NCBI GenBank assembly: GCA_937910695.1
Contig: CALEMW010000029.1
Coordinates: 1 to 56,407 of the forward strand
Length of the DNA: 56,407 bases
Source: an uncultured bacterium
Lineage (GTDB): Bacteria > Krumholzibacteriota > Krumholzibacteriia > LZORAL124-64-63
Reading direction: 5' to 3'
The notes under the pieces are model-generated. The model had not been told where the DNA came from and did not search any database. It was given only the letters and a program-made list of their open reading frames with translations. Shown piece after piece: positions 35,166 to 43,391 of this stretch. Position 1 is the stretch's first letter. Each line of letters starts with the position of its first letter. The translations under genes were made by a program, and so were the position numbers.

Positions 35166-35932
35166 TGTTCGCCATCACACGCGGCGTCAGCCCCGCCATC
35201 GACCGTTGTGAGCTGACCCACATCGATCGCGAGCCTATCGACTTCAGCCGGGCCTGCGCCCAGCACCGTCAGTACGTGGAGGCCCTGCGCGGTCTCGGCA
35301 TCCAAGTCCTCGCCCTGCCGGTCGAGCCGGACCTGCCTGATTCTGTGTTCGTGGAAGACGCCGCCCTGGTGCTCGACGAGTGCGCGATCATGACCAATCC
35401 GGGGGCCCGCTCACGGCGACCAGAGCTGGAATCGATCGAAGCCGCGCTCACGCCCTACCGCAAAATCCTGCACGTCCAGGCGCCCGGCACCATCGACGGC
35501 GGCGATATCCTGGTCGTAGGCAAGACCGTGTTCGTGGGCGTTACGACCCGTAGCAACGGCAACGCCATCGGGCAGCTGACGGTGATGCTCGAACCGCTCG
35601 GATACGAGGTGCGACCGGTGCCTGTCACGGGCTGTCTGCATCTGAAGTCGGGGGTCACACAGGTCGCCGACGACACCCTGCTGCTCAATCCTGACTGGGT
35701 ATCGTCGGCGTATTTTCCCGGCCTGAATTTCCTCGAAGTGGATCCCGCCGAACCCGGCGCGGCCAACGCCGTCCTGGTCGGGGGCGCCATCATTTTCCCG
35801 ACCGCCTTTCCCGGGACACTGAAGATCCTCAAGTCCGCCGGCATCACGGCCGTGACGGTGGACGCCGACGAGCTGGCAAAGGCCGAGGGCGCGGTGACCT
35901 GCTGCTCGTTGCTCTTCAGGCACGACGACTGA
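35162..35932 (+). CDS. dimethylarginine dimethylaminohydrolase (DDAH)-like amidinohydrolase
   Basis: 256 residues, small guanidine-modifying superfamily. Typical DDAH motifs: LPDSVFVEDAALV with Glu65-Asp66, IDGGDILVVGKTVFVGVTTRSN, His160 in GCLHLKSGVTQV, and the nucleophile Cys in TCCSLLF near residue 247. The family hydrolyses methylated arginines to citrulline plus methylamines; some bacterial members act on arginine or other guanidines. The ATG at 35162 overlaps the kinase stop (35163-35165); a second ATG follows at once. Coupling to a sensor kinase is unusual. Confidence 0.9.
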   Translation: MMFAITRGVSPAIDRCELTHIDREPIDFSRACAQHRQYVEALRGLGIQVLALPVEPDLPDSVFVEDAALVLDECAIMTNPGARSRRPELESIEAALTPYRKILHVQAPGTIDGGDILVVGKTVFVGVTTRSNGNAIGQLTVMLEPLGYEVRPVPVTGCLHLKSGVTQVADDTLLLNPDWVSSAYFPGLNFLEVDPAEPGAANAVLVGGAIIFPTAFPGTLKILKSAGITAVTVDADELAKAEGAVTCCSLLFRHDD

Positions 35933-35953
35933 CTCGCGCCGGGCCGACCCTGA

Positions 35954-37060
35954 TCAGAACACGTACCACCACGATCCGGTCATCCGCAGCCCCATCAGAT
36001 CGTCCGCGGCGCCGACATCGGTGGCGTAACTGAGGACTTCCAATCCCCAGCCGAACTGCTTCGTGACGTTGTATTTCATGTTGCCGTAGAGAACCGTGTT
36101 CTTCAGGTACGGCACCTCGGCGGCAGCGTCCAGGTCGGCGTCCAGGGGATCGTCGAACCCATAACCCAGATTCAGCTGCACGCGGTCGCTGACGTTCGCC
36201 GCCGCGTTCACGAACCCGCCCTTGCTCTCGATGGCCCTCGCGCCGTCGGGATGGGTGGGGTTGTAGTCGAAGCCGTAGTGGACGAACTCCCGGCCGACGC
36301 CCTTGGCGAGATAGGCTTCGCCGTTGACGACCACGCGGGAATCGGCGAGCGGCAGCCTGAACTCGAGGGCCGCCAGGTAGGGCGAGTAGGCATTGGCGTC
36401 CACGTCGACCGTCCTGGCGCCGACACCAAAGGCGATCAGGCTCTTCTCTCCGATGATGTCGCTGACGGCCAGCCGGCCCATCAGCCAGGGCATGATCTCC
36501 TGCATCTCCTGGTCGTTGCTGATGCGGTTCTTCATGGCGCTCGCGAGGTACTCCACGTTCCCGACCTTGTAGCGCGCGGTCATCTGCGGCACGCGCGACC
36601 AGAGGTTGCCGCCCCAGGACATGACGCCAAAATCAAGGCATCCGGGCAGCTGCTGCGCGATGGGGATCCAGTCCTGCCCGCCGCGAAGAGAGAGGCCCGA
36701 TTCGCAGACGGCCTCGGCATATCCCAGTCGCAATCGGGGCAGCAGGCTGTTGCCGGCGTTGTCGCCGTAGAAGTCGATTTCGAACACGGCGCGGTAGACC
36801 CATGCCTCGTGGTCGTTGCGAGCCTCGAACCCCAGGCGCGTGTCGCGGGGGTTGAAATTGAACTCTTCCGTCGTGTCGTCGGTAAGGTACGAACTGAAGT
36901 CGTACTTCTGGATGGCCGTATCGTAATGGGTGTTGAAGATGGCGCGTCCCCAAAACGTCAGCATGGTTCCGTTGCGCACTTCGACCGACGACTCGGCAAG
37001 AGCACCCGACACCAGCAGTAGAACGACGAGCAAACAGACGGTAGTCCTGACCAGAGACAT
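35954..37060 (-). CDS. porin-like outer-membrane protein
   Basis: 368 residues: a signal peptide (TTVCLLVVLLLVSGALA), then alternating strands with many aromatic girdle residues, ending GSWWYVF with a C-terminal Phe. The N-terminal part (FWGRAIFNTHYDTA, FNPRDTRLGFEARND, AVFEIDFYGD, GYAEAVCESGLSLRGGQDW) resembles DcaP-type trimeric porins. It probably lets small solutes cross the outer membrane; the symporter genes 400 bases away on the other strand could take up the same compound. GGGAGG lies about seven bases upstream of the ATG. Confidence 0.8.
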   Translation of the reverse strand: MSLVRTTVCLLVVLLLVSGALAESSVEVRNGTMLTFWGRAIFNTHYDTAIQKYDFSSYLTDDTTEEFNFNPRDTRLGFEARNDHEAWVYRAVFEIDFYGDNAGNSLLPRLRLGYAEAVCESGLSLRGGQDWIPIAQQLPGCLDFGVMSWGGNLWSRVPQMTARYKVGNVEYLASAMKNRISNDQEMQEIMPWLMGRLAVSDIIGEKSLIAFGVGARTVDVDANAYSPYLAALEFRLPLADSRVVVNGEAYLAKGVGREFVHYGFDYNPTHPDGARAIESKGGFVNAAANVSDRVQLNLGYGFDDPLDADLDAAAEVPYLKNTVLYGNMKYNVTKQFGWGLEVLSYATDVGAADDLMGLRMTGSWWYVF

Positions 37061-37466
37061 CGTGGTTCCTCCCTATTGCAGCTACGCATTGCATCATGGC
37101 GACAACCGTCATGATCATATCCTGTCAACTTCGCCTAAGGCTGGCGCACCGAGAACCTCGGGTGAGGACCATTCGCCAAGCGGCTCGTCTGATAACAACC
37201 TCGACAATTGTTTAACAGATCAAGCGCCCCAGGGAACGTATATCCCCATCTGCCCCCCATCAAGAACCGACCTGTCCAGCCGAATTACGAGTTAATTAGT
37301 TGATATTAAGGTGAATACAGGATGGGACATTGATATTGCCCTAATGATAAACATTAAACATATTGGCGATGATCATTGTGTTCATTTGCACGTACGCCCC
37401 TCCCGGATTCTGGGCGCGTGCGGTCCCTCATTCCCGCCACTCGCCTGCACTCCTGGAGGTCGTTCC
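37061..37466. other. 406-base divergent promoter region
   Basis: AT-richer non-coding DNA between the porin gene (minus) and the DUF485-symporter pair (plus). A candidate plus-strand promoter is TTGCCC (37336-37341), 17 bases, then CATATT (37359-37364), 103 bases before the DUF485 start. Nothing else is recognisable. Confidence 0.5.
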
Positions 37467-37766
37467 ATGCATCACGGTCCCGCTCAGAGCTCCGGTCCCG
37501 ATCCCGCCAGCGACTACAAGAGTCGGCTCGGCGTCAGGATGTTCCTGATCTACTGCGTCGTGTACGCCGGATTCGTTTTCACGAACGTGCTGACAGAGGG
37601 ACGGGCCATGCAGATCATCGTCGTGGCGGGCCTGAACCTGGCCGTCGTCTACGGTATGGGCCTGATCGGACTGGCGCTCGTCATGGCGTTGATCTACAAC
37701 GCCCTGTGCACGGCCAAGGAGAAGGCGCTCGCCACTGGAGCCGTCGATGGGGAGGATCGGGCATGA
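37467..37766 (+). CDS. DUF485 small membrane protein, symporter partner
   Basis: 99 residues with two membrane helices (about 28-48 and 57-80), RLGVRMFLIYCVVYAGFVFTN being the DUF485 signature. DUF485 proteins (YjcH-like) are almost always encoded just before acetate/pyruvate-type sodium-solute symporters, as here. TGGAGGT precedes the ATG at 37467 by seven bases. The stop overlaps the symporter start by four bases. Confidence 0.9.
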   Translation: MHHGPAQSSGPDPASDYKSRLGVRMFLIYCVVYAGFVFTNVLTEGRAMQIIVVAGLNLAVVYGMGLIGLALVMALIYNALCTAKEKALATGAVDGEDRA

Positions 37767-39628
37767 ATCTGCACGGCACACCTCTGTCCATCATCATCTT
37801 CGGGTTCTTCGTGGTTCTGGTTCTCTGGCTGAGTTACCACTTCGCCCGTCGCTCTTCTTCGGCTGCGGGCTACTTCGCCGCAGGCGGCCAGATCCACTGG
37901 GCCGTCAACGGCATCAGCTTCGCCGGCGATTATCTCTCGGCGGCGTCGTTCCTCGGCATCTGCGGCATGATCGCCACCCTCGGCTACGATGGTTTCCTGT
38001 ACTCCATCGGCTACCTCGCAGGCTGGGTCGTCGCACTGTTCGTGGTCGCCGAGCCCATGAAGCGCATGGGCAAGTTCACGTTCACCGACGCCCTGGACGC
38101 CAAGTTCGACAGCAAGGGCATCAAGCTGGCGGCGGCCATCTCCACTCTCGTGGTTTCGATCTGCTATCTCATCCCCCAGATGAACGGCGCGGGTTCGCTC
38201 GTGGAGCCGCTGCTGGGGCTGCCCCACTGGGTGGGTGTGATCATCGTGGGTGCGATTGTCATCACCATCGTAGCCACGGCGGGCATGACCTCGACGACCT
38301 ATGTACAGTTCCTCAAGGGCGGCCTGCTGCTCATCTTCTCGACCATCCTCGTCGGCGCCCTGCTGTTCCGCGGCATCAGCACCGAGGCCCCCAGCCTGAC
38401 CGGCCCCGACGGTGAATCGTTGCGCTTCGTTCCCACCGAGATGACCCACGATGCTCTCGTCGAGCAGGGTCTCGATCTGGTCCACACAGAAGGCGACTTT
38501 TCCGAGTATGTAGGGAACGGTGAATCGACCTGGTGGATCAACGATGAGGGCAGTCTCTGGAAGTGCCAGTGGGAGGGCGCCGGACTCGTGAACGGCAAAA
38601 TCGACGGCCTGCTCTATCCGGTGGGCCGGATCAAAGCCATCGGCGGCATGTCCGCCGAGGACGCCGCCGAGGGAACCGGTCGCCTCAACCCAGTCAGCTT
38701 CCTCGCTAAGCTGACCCACCCCGACACCAAGATCGAACAGTGGCACAAGACGAAGGTCGGCAACGCGGCCGGCGACCGGATCACCGTCTACTTCCCCAAG
38801 GAGGTCTCGGGAACCGACCAGATGAAGCCGGGCGTGAAGTTCAAGGTGAAGACCGGCTGGGAGAAGCTGAACTTCGTGTCGCTCATGCTGGCGCTGTTCT
38901 TCGGCACGGCGGCGCTCCCGCACATCCTGATCCGGTACTATACGGTGCCGAGTCCGGCCTGCGCCAGGAAGTCGACCATCGTGGCCATCGCCGCCATCGG
39001 GTTCTTCTACGTGCTGACCCTGTTCATGGGCCTGGGCGCAGGCATCACGGGCACCGTGAATCCGGCGGACAACAACATGTCGGCGCCTCTGTTGGCCCTG
39101 TCCTTTGGCGGGGTGCTGTTCGCCATCATCTCCGCCATCGCTTTCGCCACCGTACTCGGCACCGTGGCCGGGCTGATCGTGGCGGCTTCGGGCGCCGTAG
39201 CCCACGACCTCATGGACCGTTTCGGCGGCATGAATCTGAGCGAGCACCAGAAGGTGAGGGCCGGCAAGTTCGCCGCCTTCTTCGTAGGCATCATCGCCAT
39301 CGTGCTGGGCATTGTCTTCCGGGGCATCAACGTGAGCTTCCTGGTGGGGTGGGCCTTCGCCGTGGCGGCCTCGGCCAACCTGCCGGCCATCCTCATGTTG
39401 CTGTTCTGGCCCAGGACGACCGCCGCCGGCATCACGGCATCGATCTTCGTGGGCATCGTCGCAGCCCTGGGCATCATCCTCACAGGTCCGGCCATGTTCG
39501 CCGGGCCTTACGGGATGACGGCGGCCGATGCCTGGCATCCTTTGGGGCAGCCGGGCATCATCTCCATTCCCTTGAGCTTCCTGACGCTCGTGGTCGTGTC
39601 ATTGATGACCCAGAAGAAAGCGGCCTGA
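37763..39628 (+). CDS. sodium/solute symporter of the acetate (ActP/VC_2705-like) group
   Basis: 621 residues, longer than ActP (about 550). It opens with helix IIIFGFFVVLVLWLSY and has FAAGGQIHWAVNGISFAGDYLSAASFLGI, the typical ActP-like core. A hydrophilic insert of about 160 residues (205-365) lies between two membrane helices; the remaining helices follow (LFFGTAALPHILIRYY). The insert is a feature of the VC_2705-like subgroup. It probably co-transports a short carboxylate with Na+ across the inner membrane. It shares a 4-base overlap with its DUF485 partner. Confidence 0.9.
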   Translation: MNLHGTPLSIIIFGFFVVLVLWLSYHFARRSSSAAGYFAAGGQIHWAVNGISFAGDYLSAASFLGICGMIATLGYDGFLYSIGYLAGWVVALFVVAEPMKRMGKFTFTDALDAKFDSKGIKLAAAISTLVVSICYLIPQMNGAGSLVEPLLGLPHWVGVIIVGAIVITIVATAGMTSTTYVQFLKGGLLLIFSTILVGALLFRGISTEAPSLTGPDGESLRFVPTEMTHDALVEQGLDLVHTEGDFSEYVGNGESTWWINDEGSLWKCQWEGAGLVNGKIDGLLYPVGRIKAIGGMSAEDAAEGTGRLNPVSFLAKLTHPDTKIEQWHKTKVGNAAGDRITVYFPKEVSGTDQMKPGVKFKVKTGWEKLNFVSLMLALFFGTAALPHILIRYYTVPSPACARKSTIVAIAAIGFFYVLTLFMGLGAGITGTVNPADNNMSAPLLALSFGGVLFAIISAIAFATVLGTVAGLIVAASGAVAHDLMDRFGGMNLSEHQKVRAGKFAAFFVGIIAIVLGIVFRGINVSFLVGWAFAVAASANLPAILMLLFWPRTTAAGITASIFVGIVAALGIILTGPAMFAGPYGMTAADAWHPLGQPGIISIPLSFLTLVVVSLMTQKKAA

Positions 39629-39650
39629 TCGCTACCGACGAGAACAAACG

Positions 39651-39675
39651 AGGGCGGGACTTCATGTCCCGCCCT
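39651..39675. terminator. bidirectional terminator between symporter and antiporter genes
   Basis: A perfect 10-bp stem, AGGGCGGGAC with GTCCCGCCCT, around TTCAT. It lies 22 bases after the symporter stop and 30 before the convergent antiporter stop (39705). Confidence 0.75.
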
Positions 39676-39704
39676 TCGTCTGCCTGATTCCGCCGATCAG
39701 GTGG

Positions 39705-40967
39705 TCAGATGTACCGCCGCAGAACCTTCTTGATCGTCATCCCCTGCACCAGGATCGAGAACAGCACCACGATGTAGGTGCAGATCAGCAACAGCGGCTT
39801 CTCCTCGATCGGCGGCAGAGAGAGCACCAGGGCCACCGAGATGCCTCCACGCAAACCGGCCCAGGTGAGGATCCTCACCACGCCCTGGGAAAACTCCGTC
39901 TTCATGCGCAGCAGCGAAATGGGCACAGCCACGCTGATCAAACGCGCCAACAGCACCACGCCGATGATGATCAGCCCGGCAAGCACGTGAGTCGCCGCGA
40001 AGGACAACACCAGGATCTCGACACCGATCAACAGGAAAAGCACGGCATTGAGGATCTCGTCGAGCAGCTCCCAGAACTTTTCCAAGTAGTCGGACACTTC
40101 GTCGCTCATGGCGAAGGTGCGCCCGCGGTTGCCGATCAGCAGCCCCGACACGACCACGGCGATCGGCCCCGATACATGCAGCGCCCAAGCCAGGCTGTAG
40201 CTGCCCATGACCAAGGCCAAGGTGACCAGCACCTCGACCTTGTAGTCGTCGATGTCCAGCATCATGCGGTAGGCGAGCCAGCCCGACGCCAAACCAAGAA
40301 GGCCGCCGCCCCCTGCCTCACGCAGGAAGAGCCAGACCATGTCCAGAACCCCCAACGAACCACCGTGGCCATGACCATGGCCGCCCCCCTGGGCCTGCAG
40401 CAACGCCACCAGACCTGTGAACACCACCACCGCGACGCCGTCGTTGAACAGCGACTCGCCGGCGATCTTCGCCTCCAACGACGGCGGCGCATGGAGCGTC
40501 TTGAGGGTACCCATCACGGCAATGGGATCGGTGGGCGAGATGAGGGCACCGAAGACGAGGCAGGCCAACCACGACGCATGGAGCCCCAGCAGGCCGAAGA
40601 CCGCCTTGCTCATCACGGCTACAAGCCCGGTGCTGATCAACAGACCGAAGGTCGCCAACAGAACAATGGTCCAGCGCTTCTGAACGAAGTAGTCGAGGTC
40701 GGCGTGGAGGGCGCCGGCAAAGAGCAGGAAGCCGAGCATGCCGTGCATCAGCGCTTCGTTGAAGTCGATGTTGCCCACGTAGGCGCGGATCACCGCAACC
40801 AACTCCAGGTCCGGCAGCAGCCAGGACAGGAGCATCACGCAGAGGGAGCTGACGAGGCTGATCATCAGCAAGCCGACCGACGGTTCGAGCTTCAGATAGC
40901 GGCTGTTGAGATACCCGAAGACGGCGGCGAGGGTCAGCACCACTGCAACAATGTCAAATAGGCTCAT
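39705..40967 (-). CDS. CPA1-family Na+/H+ antiporter (NhaP-like)
   Basis: 420 residues, about twelve membrane helices. The ion-path motifs are present: SPTDPIAVMGTL (Asp pair region), then GESLFNDGVAVVVF, both typical of NhaP/NHE antiporters. A short His-Gly-rich loop (GGGHGHGHGG) follows and could sense pH or bind metal. ATG at 40967 with AAGGAAA upstream; 14 more in-frame residues are unlikely. Acts in the inner membrane in pH and sodium balance, and could maintain the Na+ gradient for the neighbouring symporter. Confidence 0.93.
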   Translation of the reverse strand: MSLFDIVAVVLTLAAVFGYLNSRYLKLEPSVGLLMISLVSSLCVMLLSWLLPDLELVAVIRAYVGNIDFNEALMHGMLGFLLFAGALHADLDYFVQKRWTIVLLATFGLLISTGLVAVMSKAVFGLLGLHASWLACLVFGALISPTDPIAVMGTLKTLHAPPSLEAKIAGESLFNDGVAVVVFTGLVALLQAQGGGHGHGHGGSLGVLDMVWLFLREAGGGGLLGLASGWLAYRMMLDIDDYKVEVLVTLALVMGSYSLAWALHVSGPIAVVVSGLLIGNRGRTFAMSDEVSDYLEKFWELLDEILNAVLFLLIGVEILVLSFAATHVLAGLIIIGVVLLARLISVAVPISLLRMKTEFSQGVVRILTWAGLRGGISVALVLSLPPIEEKPLLLICTYIVVLFSILVQGMTIKKVLRRYI

Positions 40968-41162
40968 GGCATTTCCTTGGCGCGGGTCGTCAGCATGGCA
41001 TCCAGACACCGATCATAGCGGGACCTGGCCCAGGAATCCCGCAGAACCTCGTAGGTCATCGAGCAGCCTCTCGCGAGGATCGGTTGCCCCCAACCCGCAC
41101 GTCGCCTACAATCCCCAACGGCAACCACGTTATCGACCCACCCCCATGGAGGCAGGGCGCAC

Positions 41163-43253
41163 ATGAAGGTCTTACGATTCTTGATTCCGGGAGCGCTGCT
41201 CATGATCACAGCATGTACCGGTCCCGTCGCCGGCGACAATCCCTTGCTCACCGACTACGACACGACCTTCGCCGTGCCTCCCTTCGACCGTATCCTTCCT
41301 TCCCACTTCGAGCCGGCCTTCGCGGAGGCCATGCAGCGCCAGAAAGATGAGCACCGAGCCATCATCGACAACACCGAACCGCCCACGTTCGACAACACCA
41401 TCGCGGCACTGGACAGGTCCGGACACCTGCTCGGCGAAACCTCGGCTGTCTTCTTCAGCCTGACGGGATCCAACACCAATGAGGATCTCCAGGCCATCAA
41501 CAAGACCATGGCCCCACTGTTGGCCGCCCACCGCGATGAACTCGACTTCGACCCCGGCATCTTCGAGCGTGTCAAGGCCGTCTATGATTCACGGAACGAG
41601 TTGAACCTCGACGCCGACCAGTCCTTCCTGCTCGAGAACGTCTACAGGCGTTATGTGCGCAGCGGCGCCCTGCTCGACGAAGAGGATCAGGCCAGGCTGA
41701 AGGAGATCAACCAATCCCTGTCGCAGCGCCGGGTCGCCTTCGGCGACAACCTCCTGGCCGAGACCAATGGGTTCCAACACTTCGTGGACGACGACGCCGA
41801 CCTGGCCGGGCTGCCGGCTTCGGTGATCACCGCCGCCGCAGAGGCCGCCGTATCGGCGGAACGTGAGGGCGCCTGGCTGTTTACGACTCACAAACCGAGC
41901 CTGCTTCCCCTGCTCACCTACTCCGAGAACCGCGCCCTGCGCGAGACCATGTTCCGGGCCTACACGACCAGGGGCCATCATGGTGACGAGAAAGACAACA
42001 CCGGCATCATGGCCGACATCCTGAAACTGCGTGTGGAGCGAGCCCACCTGCTGGGCTACGACACCTATGCCGACTATGTGTTGGAAGAACGCATGGCCAA
42101 AACGCCCGAACGCGTCTACGACCTTCTCGACCGACTGTGGGCGGCAGCGTTGCCCGTAGCCGAATCGGAGGTCGTAGCGATGCAGGAGATCATCGACCGC
42201 GAAGGCGGCGGCTTCGAACTCGCCGCCTGGGACTGGTGGTTCTACGCCGAGAAATTGCGCAAAGAGAAGTACGACCTCGACGACAATGAGCTTCGCCCCT
42301 ACTTCCGGCTCGATCAAGTGCGCGACGGCGCCTTCTGGGTGGCCAACCGCCTCTACGGCCTGACATTCGAACCCCTGCCCGATATGCCCAGACCACACCC
42401 CGAGGCCCAGGTCTTCCAGGTCAAGGAAGCCGACGGCTCCCATAGCGCAGTCATCTACATGGATTTCCATCCTCGCGAGAGCAAGCGGCAAGGAGCCTGG
42501 TGCGGCACCTTCCGCAGTCAGAATCGGGCCCGCGGCGAAGAGGTGGATCCGATCATCAACCTGGTCTGCAACTTCACCCGCCCCTCAGGCGACACGCCGG
42601 CGCTGCTCAGCCTGGAAGAAGTCCAGACCCTCTTCCACGAATTCGGCCACGCCCTCGACGCCATGCTTTCGGACGTCACCTACCGCACCTCCTTCCGCTC
42701 GGCCGACTTCTCAGAACTGCCCAGCCAGATCATGGAACACTGGGCCGTGGCCCCCGAAGTGTTGAAGCACTACGCCACCCATTACGAAACCGGCGAGACG
42801 ATCCCCGACCATCTCATCGAGAAAATCACCGCCAGCAACCACTTCAATCAGGGCTTCGCCACCGTGGAATACCTGGCGGCGAGCCTGCTCGACATGAAGT
42901 TCCACACTCTCAGCGAATCAACCGACGTCGACGTGACGAAGCTCGAAGCCGACTACTTCGCCGAGATCGGACTCATTCCCGAAATCGTGTCGCGCTACCG
43001 CTCTGGTTACTTCGGACACATCGTCGGCGGCTACGCAGCCGGCTACTACGGGTATATCTGGTGCGGCGTCCTCGACAACGACGCCTTCGAGGCCTTCCGC
43101 GAAACGAGTCTGTTCGACCAGGTGACGGCCCAGAGGTTCCGCACCACCATTCTCGAGCGGAACGGCACCGTAGACTTCCAGCAGATGTATCTCGATTTTC
43201 GCGGCCGTGATCCGCAGATCGAGCCGTTGCTGAGGGCGCGGGGGTTGCTCTAG
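41163..43253 (+). CDS. dcp: M3-family zinc peptidase (peptidyl-dipeptidase Dcp-like), lipoprotein
   Basis: 696 residues. The zinc site is His492-Glu493-Phe-Gly-His496 in TLFHEFGHALDAML, with the third ligand Glu in DFSELPSQIMEHW. The rest matches Dcp/oligopeptidase A. LMITAC near residue 19 looks like a lipobox, so the enzyme is probably a lipoprotein on the periplasmic side, whereas E. coli Dcp is soluble. Dcp enzymes remove C-terminal dipeptides. GGAGG precedes the ATG by about eleven bases. The antiporter gene diverges about 195 bases upstream. Confidence 0.93.
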   Translation: MKVLRFLIPGALLMITACTGPVAGDNPLLTDYDTTFAVPPFDRILPSHFEPAFAEAMQRQKDEHRAIIDNTEPPTFDNTIAALDRSGHLLGETSAVFFSLTGSNTNEDLQAINKTMAPLLAAHRDELDFDPGIFERVKAVYDSRNELNLDADQSFLLENVYRRYVRSGALLDEEDQARLKEINQSLSQRRVAFGDNLLAETNGFQHFVDDDADLAGLPASVITAAAEAAVSAEREGAWLFTTHKPSLLPLLTYSENRALRETMFRAYTTRGHHGDEKDNTGIMADILKLRVERAHLLGYDTYADYVLEERMAKTPERVYDLLDRLWAAALPVAESEVVAMQEIIDREGGGFELAAWDWWFYAEKLRKEKYDLDDNELRPYFRLDQVRDGAFWVANRLYGLTFEPLPDMPRPHPEAQVFQVKEADGSHSAVIYMDFHPRESKRQGAWCGTFRSQNRARGEEVDPIINLVCNFTRPSGDTPALLSLEEVQTLFHEFGHALDAMLSDVTYRTSFRSADFSELPSQIMEHWAVAPEVLKHYATHYETGETIPDHLIEKITASNHFNQGFATVEYLAASLLDMKFHTLSESTDVDVTKLEADYFAEIGLIPEIVSRYRSGYFGHIVGGYAAGYYGYIWCGVLDNDAFEAFRETSLFDQVTAQRFRTTILERNGTVDFQQMYLDFRGRDPQIEPLLRARGLL

Positions 43254-43279
43254 GGGCGACGACATCGTTCTACGAACGC

Positions 43280-43308
43280 TTGACAGAGCGGGGAACCTGC
43301 ATGATACT
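43280..43308 (+). promoter_or_regulatory. candidate promoter of the beta-glucan lipoprotein-ROK-GH16 operon
   Basis: TTGACA (perfect -35), 17 bases, then GATACT (4 of 6). It lies 84 bases before the first gene of the operon. Confidence 0.65.
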
Positions 43309-43320
43309 TTGATCGGTGAC

Positions 43321-43340
43321 CGGACAAAGTAACCTGTCCG
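43321..43340. promoter_or_regulatory. candidate operator overlapping the transcription start
   Basis: CGGACA-N8-TGTCCG, a perfect 6-bp inverted repeat, starts 13 bases after the -10 box, where a repressor would block initiation. The ROK regulator encoded in the same operon is a natural candidate. It differs in spacing from the palindrome at 51623. Confidence 0.45.
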
Positions 43341-43391
43341 CCCCCTTTCCTGTCCCTGGGCTTGATATCTTCACTCGTGCGGAGGTCTCCC

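Noticed and set aside
37694-39538. 614-codon open frame on the minus strand
   Set aside because: Antisense shadow of the symporter; the plus-strand frame has clear membrane helices and family motifs.
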